Shown in pieces: positions 42,881-52,267 of a stretch of DNA of 64,000 nucleotides. This stretch comes from Staphylococcus auricularis (lineage in GTDB: Bacteria > Bacillota > Bacilli > Staphylococcales > Staphylococcaceae), in the NCBI RefSeq assembly GCF_001500315.1, contig NZ_LLER01000009.1:124001-188000 (forward strand). The letters run 5' to 3'. Under the pieces are notes generated by a model that saw only the letters and a list, made by a program, of their open reading frames with translations, had not been told where the DNA came from and made no database searches. A program made the translations under genes and the position numbers. Every line of letters starts with the position of its first letter. Within the stretch, counting starts at the first letter, position 1.

Positions 42881-43597
42881 ATGGTCCAGTACGAAGAAAT
42901 GAGTTCATTTTATGATCAGTTAACGATGGATCAGCCTTATGAAACGTGGTTGGACATCGTAACACAATTTAGTAATCAAAAACATTCAATTCTAGATTTG
43001 GGGTGTGGTACGGGTTCGTTTACCACATTACTCAATCAATTTGACCATGTCACTGGTATGGATTTAAGTGTAGATATGTTAGCGGTTGCCAGAGAAAAAT
43101 CTAATGCAGTTAATTGGATTGAAGGCGACATGACTGATTTTGACTTGCAACAACAGTTTGATGCAATTACTATTTTTTGTGATTCGTTAAACTATTTGGG
43201 TGAGACAGAAGATGTACAACAAACGTTTGAACGCGTCTTTCATCATTTAAAAGATGATGGTGTATTCATGTTTGATGTACATACACTGTATAAAATGTCG
43301 ACACTGTTTAATGACCAATGTTATATCGATGAGACTGACCAAGTCTTTTTAGCTTGGGAAGCAGTTAAGGGTGAAGAACCTGATAGTGTTTGGCACGATA
43401 TGTCATTTTTTGTAGCGCAAGCAGATGGTACGTATCGTCGTTTTGACGAATCACATTATCAACGTACATATGCAGAAGATGATTATAAACAAATGTTGTT
43501 ACAAGCTGGGTTTAAACATATTGAAACATTTGTAGACTTTGATGTTCAAAACCATAGTGACAAAGGACATCGTTTATTCTTCATCGTAACTAAATAA
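42881..43597 (+). CDS. yqeM: Class I SAM-dependent methyltransferase YqeM
   Basis: 238 residues. SAM motif I ILDLGCGTGSFTTLL (about residues 39-53), motif II VTGMDLSVDML, and FDAITIFCDSLNYL. Substrate unknown; always found after rsfS. Near the C-terminus the RLFFI strand completes the fold. Last gene before the comEA hairpin. Confidence 0.93.
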   Translation: MVQYEEMSSFYDQLTMDQPYETWLDIVTQFSNQKHSILDLGCGTGSFTTLLNQFDHVTGMDLSVDMLAVAREKSNAVNWIEGDMTDFDLQQQFDAITIFCDSLNYLGETEDVQQTFERVFHHLKDDGVFMFDVHTLYKMSTLFNDQCYIDETDQVFLAWEAVKGEEPDSVWHDMSFFVAQADGTYRRFDESHYQRTYAEDDYKQMLLQAGFKHIETFVDFDVQNHSDKGHRLFFIVTK

Positions 43598-43603
43598 AAA
43601 AGT

Positions 43604-43650
43604 AAAATCACTTCTTTCTACGTGTATATAGAGAAAGGAGTGATTTTTTA
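43604..43650 (+). terminator. Hairpin between yqeM and comEA that buries the comEA ribosome binding site
   Basis: 16-bp arms AAAATCACTTCTTTCT (43604-43619) and AGAAAGGAGTGATTTT (43632-43647) with one G-T pair, then TTTTA. It has terminator form, and its 3' arm contains the AAAGGAG (43634-43640) that should serve comEA. It may end yqeM transcripts and also limit comEA translation. Confidence 0.75.
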
Positions 43651-43652
43651 TA

Positions 43653-44351
43653 ATGACAAACTGGGAAACGATACAACAATGGCTCAACAAGTGGAAATGG
43701 TTCATTTTAATAGGTGTAGTATGTGTGATCTTATTTATGGCTTTTACATGGTCACATCAGGATATAGATGACGCTCCGTTTGAATCGACTGCACTGTTAC
43801 AAGCTGAAAATGGAACAAAGCAAAAGTCATCTCCGACATATAAACAAACACAAGCAGAAGGTTACGCAAAACAAAACGAGAAGATTGAGGATATATATGT
43901 GGATATTAAAGGTGCAGTCAAACATCCAAATATTTATCAAATGAAGATCAGTGATCGCATGAAGCAGTTACTCGACAAAGCGAAAGTCAATGAAGATGCA
44001 GATTTATCTACGATCAATTTATCCGAAAAGTTAGTCGATCAAAAATTGATTTATATACCTAAAAAGGGTGAAGCGGATCAACCATCAAATACAGCTACTG
44101 CTACGACATCGACAAGCGGAAGTGCTGCTGGTACGCCACAAACAGGTACTACCGATAAACCGCAAGTGAACCTTAATCAAGCGACTGAAACAGAACTGCA
44201 GACCATACCTGGCATTGGGCCGTCAAAAGCTAAAGCGATTATTGAATTTCGAGAAACACAAGGTTCATTTTCTTCCATCGATCAACTTAAAGAAGTGAAA
44301 GGCATCGGTGAGAAGACTTTTGAAAATCTCGCACCTTATCTCACAATATAA
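43653..44351 (+). CDS. comEA: Competence protein ComEA (membrane-anchored DNA receptor)
   Basis: 232 residues: cytoplasmic start, one membrane segment (about 17-35, FILIGVVCVILFMAFTW), a SLBB-type domain (about 85-135, DIYVDIKGAVKHPNIYQM), a Ser/Thr/Gly-rich linker (145-165), and two C-terminal helix-hairpin-helix motifs (TIPGIGPSKAKAI and EVKGIGEKTFENL) that bind double-stranded DNA outside the membrane. The gene is intact, unlike comEC downstream. ATG 12 nt after an AAAGGAG that is inside a hairpin. Confidence 0.93.
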   Translation: MTNWETIQQWLNKWKWFILIGVVCVILFMAFTWSHQDIDDAPFESTALLQAENGTKQKSSPTYKQTQAEGYAKQNEKIEDIYVDIKGAVKHPNIYQMKISDRMKQLLDKAKVNEDADLSTINLSEKLVDQKLIYIPKKGEADQPSNTATATTSTSGSAAGTPQTGTTDKPQVNLNQATETELQTIPGIGPSKAKAIIEFRETQGSFSSIDQLKEVKGIGEKTFENLAPYLTI

Positions 44352-44480
44352 ATATTGTTGCATCTCAGTCATCTAACGATTAATCTAAATGATAGGATAA
44401 ATAGACAATAGAAAGGAGTAACTATACCCATTATTAAGGCAATAGCTTCTTGATAGTCGGATATAGTGTGTATTTCAGAT

Positions 44481-44942
44481 ATGGAACGCATTAAATGGGA
44501 AGAATATTTTATGGCACAAAGCCATTTATTATCATTACGATCCACATGTCAACGCTTATCTGTAGGGGCAACCATCGTTAAAGATCATCGTATCATCGCA
44601 GGTGGTTACAATGGATCTGTTGCAGGTGAAGTGCATTGTATTGATGAGGGATGTTTGATTGAAGATGGCCATTGTATCAGAACGATACATGCTGAAATGA
44701 ATGCGATTTTGCAATGTGCGAAGCAAGGTGTGTCAACTGAAGGGGCAGCGATTTACGTCACACATTTTCCTTGTTTAAATTGTACGAAATCCATTATTCA
44801 AGCAGGAATTAAAGAAATTTATTACGCGCAAGATTATCACAACCATGAATACGCTATAAAATTATTAGAACAATCTGGAGTAAAATATAAAAGAATTCCA
44901 TTTGATAAAGCACATGTAGCACAATATTTATTGGATCAATAG
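44481..44942 (+). CDS. comEB: dCMP deaminase ComEB
   Basis: 153 residues from the ATG at 44481 (MERIKWEEYFMAQSH), the start used by close relatives as I recall; the frame is open to a GTG at 44466. Zinc deaminase motifs HAEMN and PCLNC are intact, plus a third cysteine/His site (HCIDEGC..HC). Converts dCMP to dUMP. No good ribosome binding site is visible before either start; an isolated AAAGGAG at 44411-44417 is 60 bp upstream. Ends 6 bp before the decayed comEC. Confidence 0.88.
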   Translation: MERIKWEEYFMAQSHLLSLRSTCQRLSVGATIVKDHRIIAGGYNGSVAGEVHCIDEGCLIEDGHCIRTIHAEMNAILQCAKQGVSTEGAAIYVTHFPCLNCTKSIIQAGIKEIYYAQDYHNHEYAIKLLEQSGVKYKRIPFDKAHVAQYLLDQ

Positions 44943-44948
44943 GACATA

Positions 44949-47172
44949 TTGTTTTATCTTGCACTAAGTTTTTTAATTGGTATTTTATGGTTACATGTCA
45001 AACCTCTGGCACTTTTTTAGCTGCCATATTGATTTTCATAGCGATTCAAAAACGTTTTACGTTCATATTCTTACTGCTTTGTTTTGCTGTAGTTGTGTTG
45101 AGTCATTTTTATTTTCAGCATCATGAAAAAGTTCAGACCGCGCAGTTCAATAAGATGCAACAACAAAGTGAATATCAAGGCGTAGCGACATTTACACAAC
45201 AGCCCGTTAAAAAAGGGAATCAGTTCAAAGGTTTTGTGAACGTACGAAATGAGCGTTTTAAGTATAGTTATTATCCTAAAAAAGAGCAAGATGCTTTAGG
45301 TCACGGGGAACAACTGTTTCATTTAACGTGTCAGATTCGAGGACAATTCAAGCCTATTAACGATCACATTCATAGTCCGTTTCACTTATTTATCAAGTCC
45401 GTGGACTTTGGTAGTTGTACTGCGACGCCTGAAAGGCAGCACGATTATTTAAAGCAGCATCAAAAGTTCATAACTGATCAATTACAAGAGACAGCTATCC
45501 ATTTTCCAGGTCGAATTGTAGCGCTAATTTCTGGTGATGTATCTCAATTGGATGAGCAAGAACTCACAGATGTTAAAGCGATAGGTATCTATCATTTATT
45601 AGCAGTCAGTGGTTCACACGTGACTGCTCTGAGTGCCATTATTTTTACGGTGTTAATAGGTTTACGTGTACCCACTGTGTTTATCAAAATAGTACTTTGT
45701 GTCGTTTTGATTGTCTTTGGGTTATACACTGATTTAGCACCTAGTGCGGTGAGGTCTATTATTACAGTATTATTCATACTCTTTTTACCGCGAAAATGGC
45801 TGCACCAAGGTGTCGATACATTAGGGCTATGTTTCGTATTTATCAGCTTAATTTTTCCTCACTTTATATATGATATTGGCTTCCAATTTTCTTTTTTAAT
45901 CACTCTATTTATCTTATTATCAAAACCACTTTTTGAACGAACTCAACAAGGTTGGCTCAACTTGCTTTACCTCACTTTTATAGCTCAATTAGGCTCTTTT
46001 ATGATTAGCGCTTTCCACTTTAATGAAATTCAATGGATGGGCCTCATCTCAAATCTACTTTTTGTGCCTTTCTATACTTTTTTACTATTTCCGCTCGCTT
46101 TACTCCGGTTTATTTTACTTCATTTACCGTTTCCATTTTATTTATTAGACCAGCTACTTAATTTTCTGTTTTTCATTCATGACCAATGCGTCGATATCTG
46201 TTTGTACTTTGTAAAATTTAAGTGGTTTATTCCAGAACTTAGTTCTATATGGTTGTGTTTCGTCTTATTTGCCTTACTAATGGTGCTTCATTATTTTGTG
46301 AAACGTCGCTTTGTTAGTGCAGTCTTCATGTTCATGATATTTGCAGTTATCATAACAAAAGTGCCACTTCAACATACCAATCAACTTACAATGTTAGATG
46401 TGGGACAAGGTGATGCTTTTTTATTTCAAAATAAAGCTGGTGAAACAGTCATGATAGATACTGGTGGTAAGGCAATACGGGAGAACGAAGTTAATAATCA
46501 TTCAATTAGTAAGTATCAAATTTTGTCTACATTTAAAAAGCGAGGAATCACGAAGCTCGACTATTTAATTATTACCCATCCCCATGCGGATCATATCGGA
46601 GAGCTAGATTATATCATGACACAAATCCATGTAAAACAACTCATCATTAATGTGGACAGTTTCAATCCTGAACAATTGGCTTATTTAAAACATTACGCAG
46701 CTAAATTAGACACACATGTGAGTGATTTCAGAGATATGTCAGAGATATGTCAGATATATCATTAACTTACGGTATACTAAAATTATTAGATGCTACAGTG
46801 CCAACAAGTGAAGATGCAAATTTACAGTCGATTATCACGCTTCTCGAAATTGACCATTACCATGTCCTTTTTATGGGAGATGCGACGAAGGAAAACGAAG
46901 CCATTTTATTAAAAAAATACGAGCTGCCTAAAATAGATATTTTAAAGGTAGGACACCACGGAAGTAAAACGAGCTCGAGTGAAGCATTTATACGTACGAT
47001 TCAACCTGATATTAGCCTCATTTCATCTGGTAATCAAAACCGTTATAAATTACCAAACGAAGAAGTGGAAGCTTTATTACTCGATCATCAATCTACCATT
47101 ATTAATACGGCAGAAGTTGGGGAAGTGACGCTTACTTTAGCACACCCATTACACATCCAAACAGCACGTTAG
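44949..47172 (+). pseudogene. comEC: ComEC/Rec2 DNA-uptake channel, disrupted by two frameshifts
   Basis: Joined product would be ~735 residues. The N-terminus is encoded from TTG 44949 (LYLALSFLIGILWLHVKPLA) but hits TAG at 45018 after a T6 run (45013-45018); one more T would continue into FLAAILIFIAI in the main frame (44987-46765). That frame covers the DUF4131 region, the competence membrane domain and the first MBL motif HPHADHIGE. An 11-bp perfect tandem duplication (46730-46740 and 46741-46751) then shifts the frame to a stop at 46765; deleting one copy joins DMS to DISLTYGI and the last domain piece with VGHHGSKTSSSE (46747-47172). ComEC translocates single-stranded DNA in competence. 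Confidence 0.9.
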
Positions 47173-47246
47173 TGAATGCTTTACACTGTATTTTTAGCTA
47201 ACTATGATATAGTATTTATCTGTGAAAAGTAGAAAGGGTGCTGACG

Positions 47247-48221
47247 TTGAGTGACAATATCGTAACGGTTTATGGTGAAGTGCCTGAACTGGTCGAAAAG
47301 GAATCTAATCAATTAATTGAAAAATACTTAGGCGAAGAAAAAGATGATTTCAATTTTGTAAAATATAATTTATATGATCATGATATCAACCAAATTATAG
47401 AGGAAAGTTTAACTTTGCCTTTTTTCTCAGATAAGAAAGCTATTTTAGTGAAGAATGCTTTTGTGTTTACAGGGGAAAAGGTCGCTAAAGATCAACAACC
47501 CAATACTTCAGCTCTGACGGAATTTCTAGAAAAATATGATGGCCAAAATTTAATCGTATTTGAAGTATATCAAGCGAAGCTAGATGAAAGAAAAAAAGTA
47601 GTTAAAACATTAAAAAAACATACGCGGCTCAGTAAAATAGAGCAAATGTCTGAACAAGATATGAAACAGTGGATTAAGCAATATTTGAATCATGAATATA
47701 AAGATATCAAAGAAGATGCGCTCAACTTATTTATAGAATTGACAGGTATCAATTACAACATCGTTAAGCAAGAATTAGAAAAATTAATTTTGTTTTTAGG
47801 AGATCGCAATACTGTTAATAAAGATGATGTGAAACAAATCGTCAATAGAAGTTTAGAACAGAATGTTTTCTTATTAACGGACTATATTCAACAGAATAAA
47901 AAAGCAAAAGCAGTTCAATTAGTGAAAGATTTGATAGCGATGAAAGAGGAACCGATTAAACTGCTCGCATTAATCACGAATAATTATCGCTTATATTATC
48001 AATGCAAGATTTTGCAACAAAAAGGTTATAGTAATCAACAGATTTCTAAAACGGTCAATGCTCATCCTTATCGAGTGAAACTAGCTTGGAATCAAGCTCG
48101 CCGATATGCATTGCCGTCATTACTCAATATTATTGATAGCTGTGCAGAGACAGACTATAAACTAAAATCTTCTTACATGGATAAAAACTTAATTTTAGAA
48201 CTTTTTATTTTATCCCTATAA
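47247..48221 (+). CDS. holA: DNA polymerase III subunit delta HolA
   Basis: 324 residues from TTG 47247 (AAAGGG 8 nt upstream), giving SDNIVTVYGEVPELV; GTG at 47238 overlaps the ribosome binding site. Clamp-loader delta subunit that opens the beta clamp. Landmarks: LTLPFFSDKKAILVKN, LIVFEVYQAKLDERKKVVK, SLEQNVFLLTDYIQ and KSSYMDKNLILELFILSL. Conventional position after comEC, before rpsT on the other strand. Confidence 0.94.
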   Translation: MSDNIVTVYGEVPELVEKESNQLIEKYLGEEKDDFNFVKYNLYDHDINQIIEESLTLPFFSDKKAILVKNAFVFTGEKVAKDQQPNTSALTEFLEKYDGQNLIVFEVYQAKLDERKKVVKTLKKHTRLSKIEQMSEQDMKQWIKQYLNHEYKDIKEDALNLFIELTGINYNIVKQELEKLILFLGDRNTVNKDDVKQIVNRSLEQNVFLLTDYIQQNKKAKAVQLVKDLIAMKEEPIKLLALITNNYRLYYQCKILQQKGYSNQQISKTVNAHPYRVKLAWNQARRYALPSLLNIIDSCAETDYKLKSSYMDKNLILELFILSL

Positions 48222-48223
48222 AA

Positions 48224-48272
48224 AAATGACAAACTGCTAAGTCCTAAAGACCTTGCAGTTTGTCATTTCTTT
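48224..48272. terminator. Bidirectional terminator between holA and rpsT
   Basis: Perfect 14-bp arms AAATGACAAACTGC (48224-48237) and GCAGTTTGTCATTT (48255-48268), flanked by A7 on the left and T-rich on the right. Serves both convergent genes. Confidence 0.93.
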
Positions 48273-48290
48273 TGTTTAACTCAGTCATTC

Positions 48291-48542
48291 TTATTTGTTA
48301 GCTGTCATTAATGAAGATTTAATACGATCAGCTTTGTTTGAATGGATTAAGTTGTTTTTAGCAGCTTTATCTACTTTTTTAGTAGCAAAGTTTACTAATT
48401 CAGTTTTATTGTCTGCGTTAGTTTCGATAGCTGATTTCGCTCTTTTTACTGCTGTACGCATTTGGTTTTTTTGAGAGTTATTGCGTTGTTCAGCTGTTTC
48501 TGTACGTCTAACGCGTTTTACTGCAGATTTAATATTTGGCAT
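48291..48542 (-). CDS. rpsT: 30S ribosomal protein S20
   Basis: 83 residues, minus strand, from the ATG at 48542-48540 seven to eight nt after AGGAGG; the three extra residues upstream lie in the ribosome binding site. Highly basic helical protein: MPNIKSAVKRVRRTE..NSQKNQMRTAVKRAKSAI..KKVDKAAKNNLIHSNKADRIKS (three stretches). Binds 16S rRNA at the base of the 30S body. Own promoter upstream; transcribed against holA. Confidence 0.97.
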   Translation of the reverse strand: MPNIKSAVKRVRRTETAEQRNNSQKNQMRTAVKRAKSAIETNADNKTELVNFATKKVDKAAKNNLIHSNKADRIKSSLMTANK

Positions 48543-48603
48543 ATCTGTCACCTCCTAAAAGTGCGCTAAGGCATCAAATTCAAATTTAATTACAACAAGA
48601 AAT

Positions 48604-48632
48604 ATTTTACCAAAGCAAAGGTATTTGTGCAA
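48604..48632 (-). promoter_or_regulatory. rpsT promoter
   Basis: On the minus strand TTGCAC (48632-48627), 17-bp spacer, TAAAAT (48609-48604), with TGG before the -10. About 60 bp upstream of the rpsT start. Confidence 0.8.
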
Positions 48633-49035
48633 TGATTTTTGAGTATAACATCTCTGGTTCACTCAAGCGATTCATACACCAGATCAGATAAAATAAAAAT
48701 AGCTTGTTTTACACATTGTGCGATTTCTCCAGTTGGAAACACAGCGCATTAGCTTTATAATTAACGTTGTAGATTCATTGATGATGATCTGATTCATGAT
48801 CATGTAATAAAGAACCTTTGCAGTTCAAATAATATGATTCATAAATGATAAAAATGATGCACTTTGAGTCATCATAGCATATTTTACAAAATGTTGAAGT
48901 CAAATGACCTTGTAACAGCAACTGTTTAATCATAGAACTAAAAAGTAAGTTGCATTCGCGTAGTAAAAACGTTAACATTACTACGATATTGAAGATTTAA
49001 ATCGGTTAGAATAACGAAAGTGAGAATGATTGAAT
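48633..49035. other. Gene-free region between rpsT and lepA
   Basis: ~400 bp with no supported frame or terminator. It contains many short repeats of TGATGAT/GATCATG type (48776-48805) and a G/C-richer patch (48718-48755). The lepA promoter should be near the right end, but I see no consensus; TTGCAT at 48950 has no good -10 at 17 bp. The 67-residue minus-strand frame here has no ribosome binding site and unlikely composition. Confidence 0.4.
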
Positions 49036-50862
49036 ATGGATAAACAAGAACGTTTAAAGCGACGTGAAAATATAAGAAACTTTTCTATAATTGCTCACAT
49101 CGATCACGGTAAATCAACTTTAGCTGATCGTATTCTCGAAAATACTAAATCTGTAGAAGAGAGAGACATGCAGGATCAATTATTAGATTCTATGGATTTA
49201 GAAAGAGAACGTGGTATTACAATTAAATTAAATGCAGTACGTTTGAACTATGAAGCGAAAGATGGCGAAACATATACCTTCCATCTCATCGACACACCGG
49301 GACATGTCGACTTTACATACGAAGTTTCACGTTCATTAGCTGCATGTGAAGGAGCCATTTTAGTTGTAGATGCGGCACAAGGGATAGAAGCACAAACGTT
49401 AGCGAACGTTTACTTAGCTTTAGATAACGATTTAGAATTGCTACCTGTAGTCAATAAAATTGATCTACCTGCAGCTGAACCTGAGAGAGTGAAACAAGAA
49501 ATTGAAGACGTCATCGGATTAGATCAAGATGATGTTGTCCTCGCTAGTGCGAAGTCCAATATAGGTATCGAAGAAATTTTAGAAAAATTAGTAGAAGTTG
49601 TGCCTCCACCTGAAGGGGATCCAGAAGCGCCATTAAAAGCGCTCATCTTCGACTCAGAATACGATTCTTATCGCGGTGTCATTTCTTCTATACGTGTCGT
49701 AGAAGGTGTCGTAAAAGCAGGCGACCGCATCAAAATGATGGCGACTGGAAAAGAATTTGAAGTGACTGAAGTTGGGATTAACACACCAAAACAATTACCG
49801 ATTGAAGAACTAACAGTCGGTGACGTAGGTTATATCATCGCAAGCATTAAGAATGTAGATGATTCACGTGTTGGTGATACGATTACCCATGCGGAACGTC
49901 CTGCCGATAAACCATTATCAGGATATAAAAAAATGAATCCAATGGTGTATTGCGGACTGTTCCCAATCGATAACAAAGATTATAACGATTTACGTGAAGC
50001 GTTAGAAAAATTACAATTAAACGATTCCTCACTCGAATTCGAACCCGAATCCTCACAAGCGCTTGGCTTTGGTTTCAGAACTGGTTTCTTAGGTATGTTG
50101 CATATGGAAATCATTCAAGAGCGTATTGAACGCGAATTTGGTATTGAACTGATTGCGACTGCACCATCTGTTATCTATCAATGTTTCTTAAAAACAGGAG
50201 AAGAAGTGACAGTAGACAATCCTGCACAAATGCCTGAACGTGATCGTATCGAAACGATTTATGAACCTTATGTCAGAGCGACGATGATGGTACCAAATGA
50301 CTATGTAGGCGCTGTGATGGAACTATGTCAACGTCGTCGTGGTCAATTTATTAATATGGATTATCTCGATGATATCCGCGTCAATATTATTTATGAAATG
50401 CCACTCTCTGAAGTCGTCTTTGATTTCTTCGATCAGTTGAAATCGAATACGAAAGGCTATGCGTCATTTGATTACGAGTTCATTGAAAATAAAGAAAGTG
50501 ATCTCGTGAAAATGGATATTCTATTAAATGGTGATAAAGTCGACGCGTTGAGTTTCATTGTGCACAAAACATTCGCATATGAACGTGGCCGTGCACTCGT
50601 TGAAAAACTAAAAACCCTTATACCACGACAACAATTCGAGGTACCTGTCCAAGCCGCAGTAGGACAAAAAATTGTCGCTCGTACGAACATTAAATCAATG
50701 GGTAAAAACGTGTTGTCTAAATGTTATGGCGGTGACATTACCCGTAAACGGAAATTATTAGAAAAACAAAAAGCTGGTAAAGCGAAAATGAAAGCAGTCG
50801 GAAATGTTGAAATTCCACAAGACGCTTTCTTAGCTGTACTTAAAATGGATGATGATTCTTAA
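49036..50862 (+). CDS. lepA: Elongation factor 4 (LepA)
   Basis: 608 residues from the ATG at 49036; a TTG six bases upstream is weaker. Ribosome-dependent GTPase acting in back-translocation/30S assembly. G1 [14 protein letters not shown]3 DTPGHVDF, G4 NKIDLP; domains II-V like EF-G and the LepA-specific C-terminal domain with [18 protein letters not shown]. Followed by hemW after a terminator. Confidence 0.97.
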   Translation: MDKQERLKRRENIRNFSIIAHIDHGKSTLADRILENTKSVEERDMQDQLLDSMDLERERGITIKLNAVRLNYEAKDGETYTFHLIDTPGHVDFTYEVSRSLAACEGAILVVDAAQGIEAQTLANVYLALDNDLELLPVVNKIDLPAAEPERVKQEIEDVIGLDQDDVVLASAKSNIGIEEILEKLVEVVPPPEGDPEAPLKALIFDSEYDSYRGVISSIRVVEGVVKAGDRIKMMATGKEFEVTEVGINTPKQLPIEELTVGDVGYIIASIKNVDDSRVGDTITHAERPADKPLSGYKKMNPMVYCGLFPIDNKDYNDLREALEKLQLNDSSLEFEPESSQALGFGFRTGFLGMLHMEIIQERIEREFGIELIATAPSVIYQCFLKTGEEVTVDNPAQMPERDRIETIYEPYVRATMMVPNDYVGAVMELCQRRRGQFINMDYLDDIRVNIIYEMPLSEVVFDFFDQLKSNTKGYASFDYEFIENKESDLVKMDILLNGDKVDALSFIVHKTFAYERGRALVEKLKTLIPRQQFEVPVQAAVGQKIVARTNIKSMGKNVLSKCYGGDITRKRKLLEKQKAGKAKMKAVGNVEIPQDAFLAVLKMDDDS

Positions 50863-50954
50863 ACCTAAGTGTTTCTTAATTTAAAATTTCTGATGTAATC
50901 CAGTTATATAATAGAAAAAGTATGACATTTAATTTTGATAAGAACGGTTGACAT

Positions 50955-51005
50955 GGGGCGGAAGTTAGAAATCTGATAGCGATTTCCATTCCGCTCCTTA
51001 TTTTT
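50955..51005 (+). terminator. Terminator after lepA
   Basis: GGGGCGGAA (50955-50963) with TTCCGCTCC (50989-50997), extended inside by GAAATC..GATTTC, then TTATTTTTG. Confidence 0.8.
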
Positions 51006-51042
51006 GTGAGTGAGCACGAGGAATATGAAAAGGGGTGAGCTT

Positions 51043-52167
51043 ATGCAAGTGAGAAGTGCTTATATACACATTCCATTTTGTGTGCGTATCTGTACATATT
51101 GTGATTTTAATAAGTATTTCATTCATAATCAGCCTGTAGATGAATACTTAGATTGTTTGATTAAAGAAATGGAACAAAGTGAAGTTAGAACATTAGAAAC
51201 GTTATTCGTTGGCGGGGGCACACCGACCGCTTTAAGTTATGACCAGTTAGAGAAGTTACTTCAAGCGATCACACGCATTTTTACTATTGAAGGTGAATTC
51301 AGCTTTGAGGCAAACCCTGATGAACTGACGCTAGAAAAAGTTCAACTTCTTCATGAATATGGTGTGAATCGTTTATCTATGGGTGTTCAAACCTTTAAAC
51401 AAGAACTATTGGATATTTTAGGGCGTACGCATCGCACAGCGGATATCTATCAAGCTGTTGATCATGCACGACAAGTGTGCATCCCTTCAATCAGTTTAGA
51501 TTTAATGTATGACCTTCCTAAACAATCTTTAGACGATTTCAAAGAGAGCTTGGAATTGGCACTGTCTATGGATATTGATCATATTTCGAGTTATGGCCTT
51601 ATCCTTGAACCGAAAACACAATTCTATAACTTATATCGTAAAGGAAAACTTAAACTACTTTCAGAAGACTTAGGTGAAGCGATGTACACTCATTTAATGC
51701 ACCGTATGGAAGAAAGTGACATGCATCAATATGAAATTTCTAACTTTGCGAAAGTAGGACATGAATCTGAACATAATAAAGTATATTGGAAAAACGAAGG
51801 TTACTATGGCTTTGGTGCAGGTGCGAGTGGTTACGTGGATGGTGAACGGTACACGAATGTAAATCCGGTCAATCATTACATTAAAAAAATTGAACAAAAC
51901 GAACGACCATTATTGCACTCTACTTTTCCAACAAGAGATGAACAAATGGAAGAGGAAATGTTTTTAGGATTAAGAATGAACCGAGGAGTTAGCATTCAAC
52001 GCTTCCACGAAAAATTTGATGAACCAATCGATAACGTATATGGTCAAACGATTAATGACCTCATCCAACGAGGATTGTTGGTGAAACAAGGTGACTTTAT
52101 CTCTATGACTGAACGCGGAAAAGTGATTGGAAACGAAGTGTTTGAGGCATTTTTACTTAGCGTATAA
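51043..52167 (+). CDS. hemW: Radical SAM heme chaperone HemW
   Basis: 374 residues from the ATG at 51043 (AAGGGGTG upstream); the frame is open to 51010 but that start has no ribosome binding site. Radical SAM cluster motif C-x3-C-x2-C in CVRICTYCDF, GGGTPT and the HemW-type C-terminal domain. HemW inserts heme into respiratory enzymes and is not a true coproporphyrinogen oxidase. Lies between lepA and hrcA as in B. subtilis. Confidence 0.94.
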   Translation: MQVRSAYIHIPFCVRICTYCDFNKYFIHNQPVDEYLDCLIKEMEQSEVRTLETLFVGGGTPTALSYDQLEKLLQAITRIFTIEGEFSFEANPDELTLEKVQLLHEYGVNRLSMGVQTFKQELLDILGRTHRTADIYQAVDHARQVCIPSISLDLMYDLPKQSLDDFKESLELALSMDIDHISSYGLILEPKTQFYNLYRKGKLKLLSEDLGEAMYTHLMHRMEESDMHQYEISNFAKVGHESEHNKVYWKNEGYYGFGAGASGYVDGERYTNVNPVNHYIKKIEQNERPLLHSTFPTRDEQMEEEMFLGLRMNRGVSIQRFHEKFDEPIDNVYGQTINDLIQRGLLVKQGDFISMTERGKVIGNEVFEAFLLSV

Positions 52168-52194
52168 AAAGTTTTGAAAAACGGATGCTTTAAC

Positions 52195-52211
52195 ATTGAC
52201 TTACTTTGACC
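52195..52211 (-). promoter_or_regulatory. CtsR operator in the dnaK operon promoter
   Basis: On the minus strand GGTCAAA-GTA-AGTCAAT, a CtsR heptad repeat (consensus RGTCAAANANRGTCAAA) with two mismatches. It covers the -35 element. Dual CtsR/HrcA control of the dnaK operon is known in S. aureus, which supports the call. Confidence 0.7.
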
Positions 52212-52224
52212 AACTTGTTATATT
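52196..52224 (+). promoter_or_regulatory. hrcA-grpE-dnaK-dnaJ promoter
   Basis: TTGACT (52196-52201), 17-bp spacer, TATATT (52219-52224). The CtsR site overlaps the -35 and CIRCE starts 5 bp after the -10. Confidence 0.75.
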
Positions 52225-52228
52225 ATAA

Positions 52229-52255
52229 TTAGCACTCGAAACAAGAGAGTGCTAA
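52229..52255 (+). promoter_or_regulatory. CIRCE operator (HrcA binding site)
   Basis: Perfect CIRCE inverted repeat TTAGCACTC-N9-GAGTGCTAA at the start of the transcript, 13 bp before the hrcA ATG. HrcA, helped by GroE, represses from this site. Confidence 0.98.
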
Positions 52256-52267
52256 TGAGGTGAAAAC

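Noticed and set aside
45592-45777. 61-residue minus-strand frame within comEC
   Set aside because: Antisense shadow of the membrane domain, no initiation signal.
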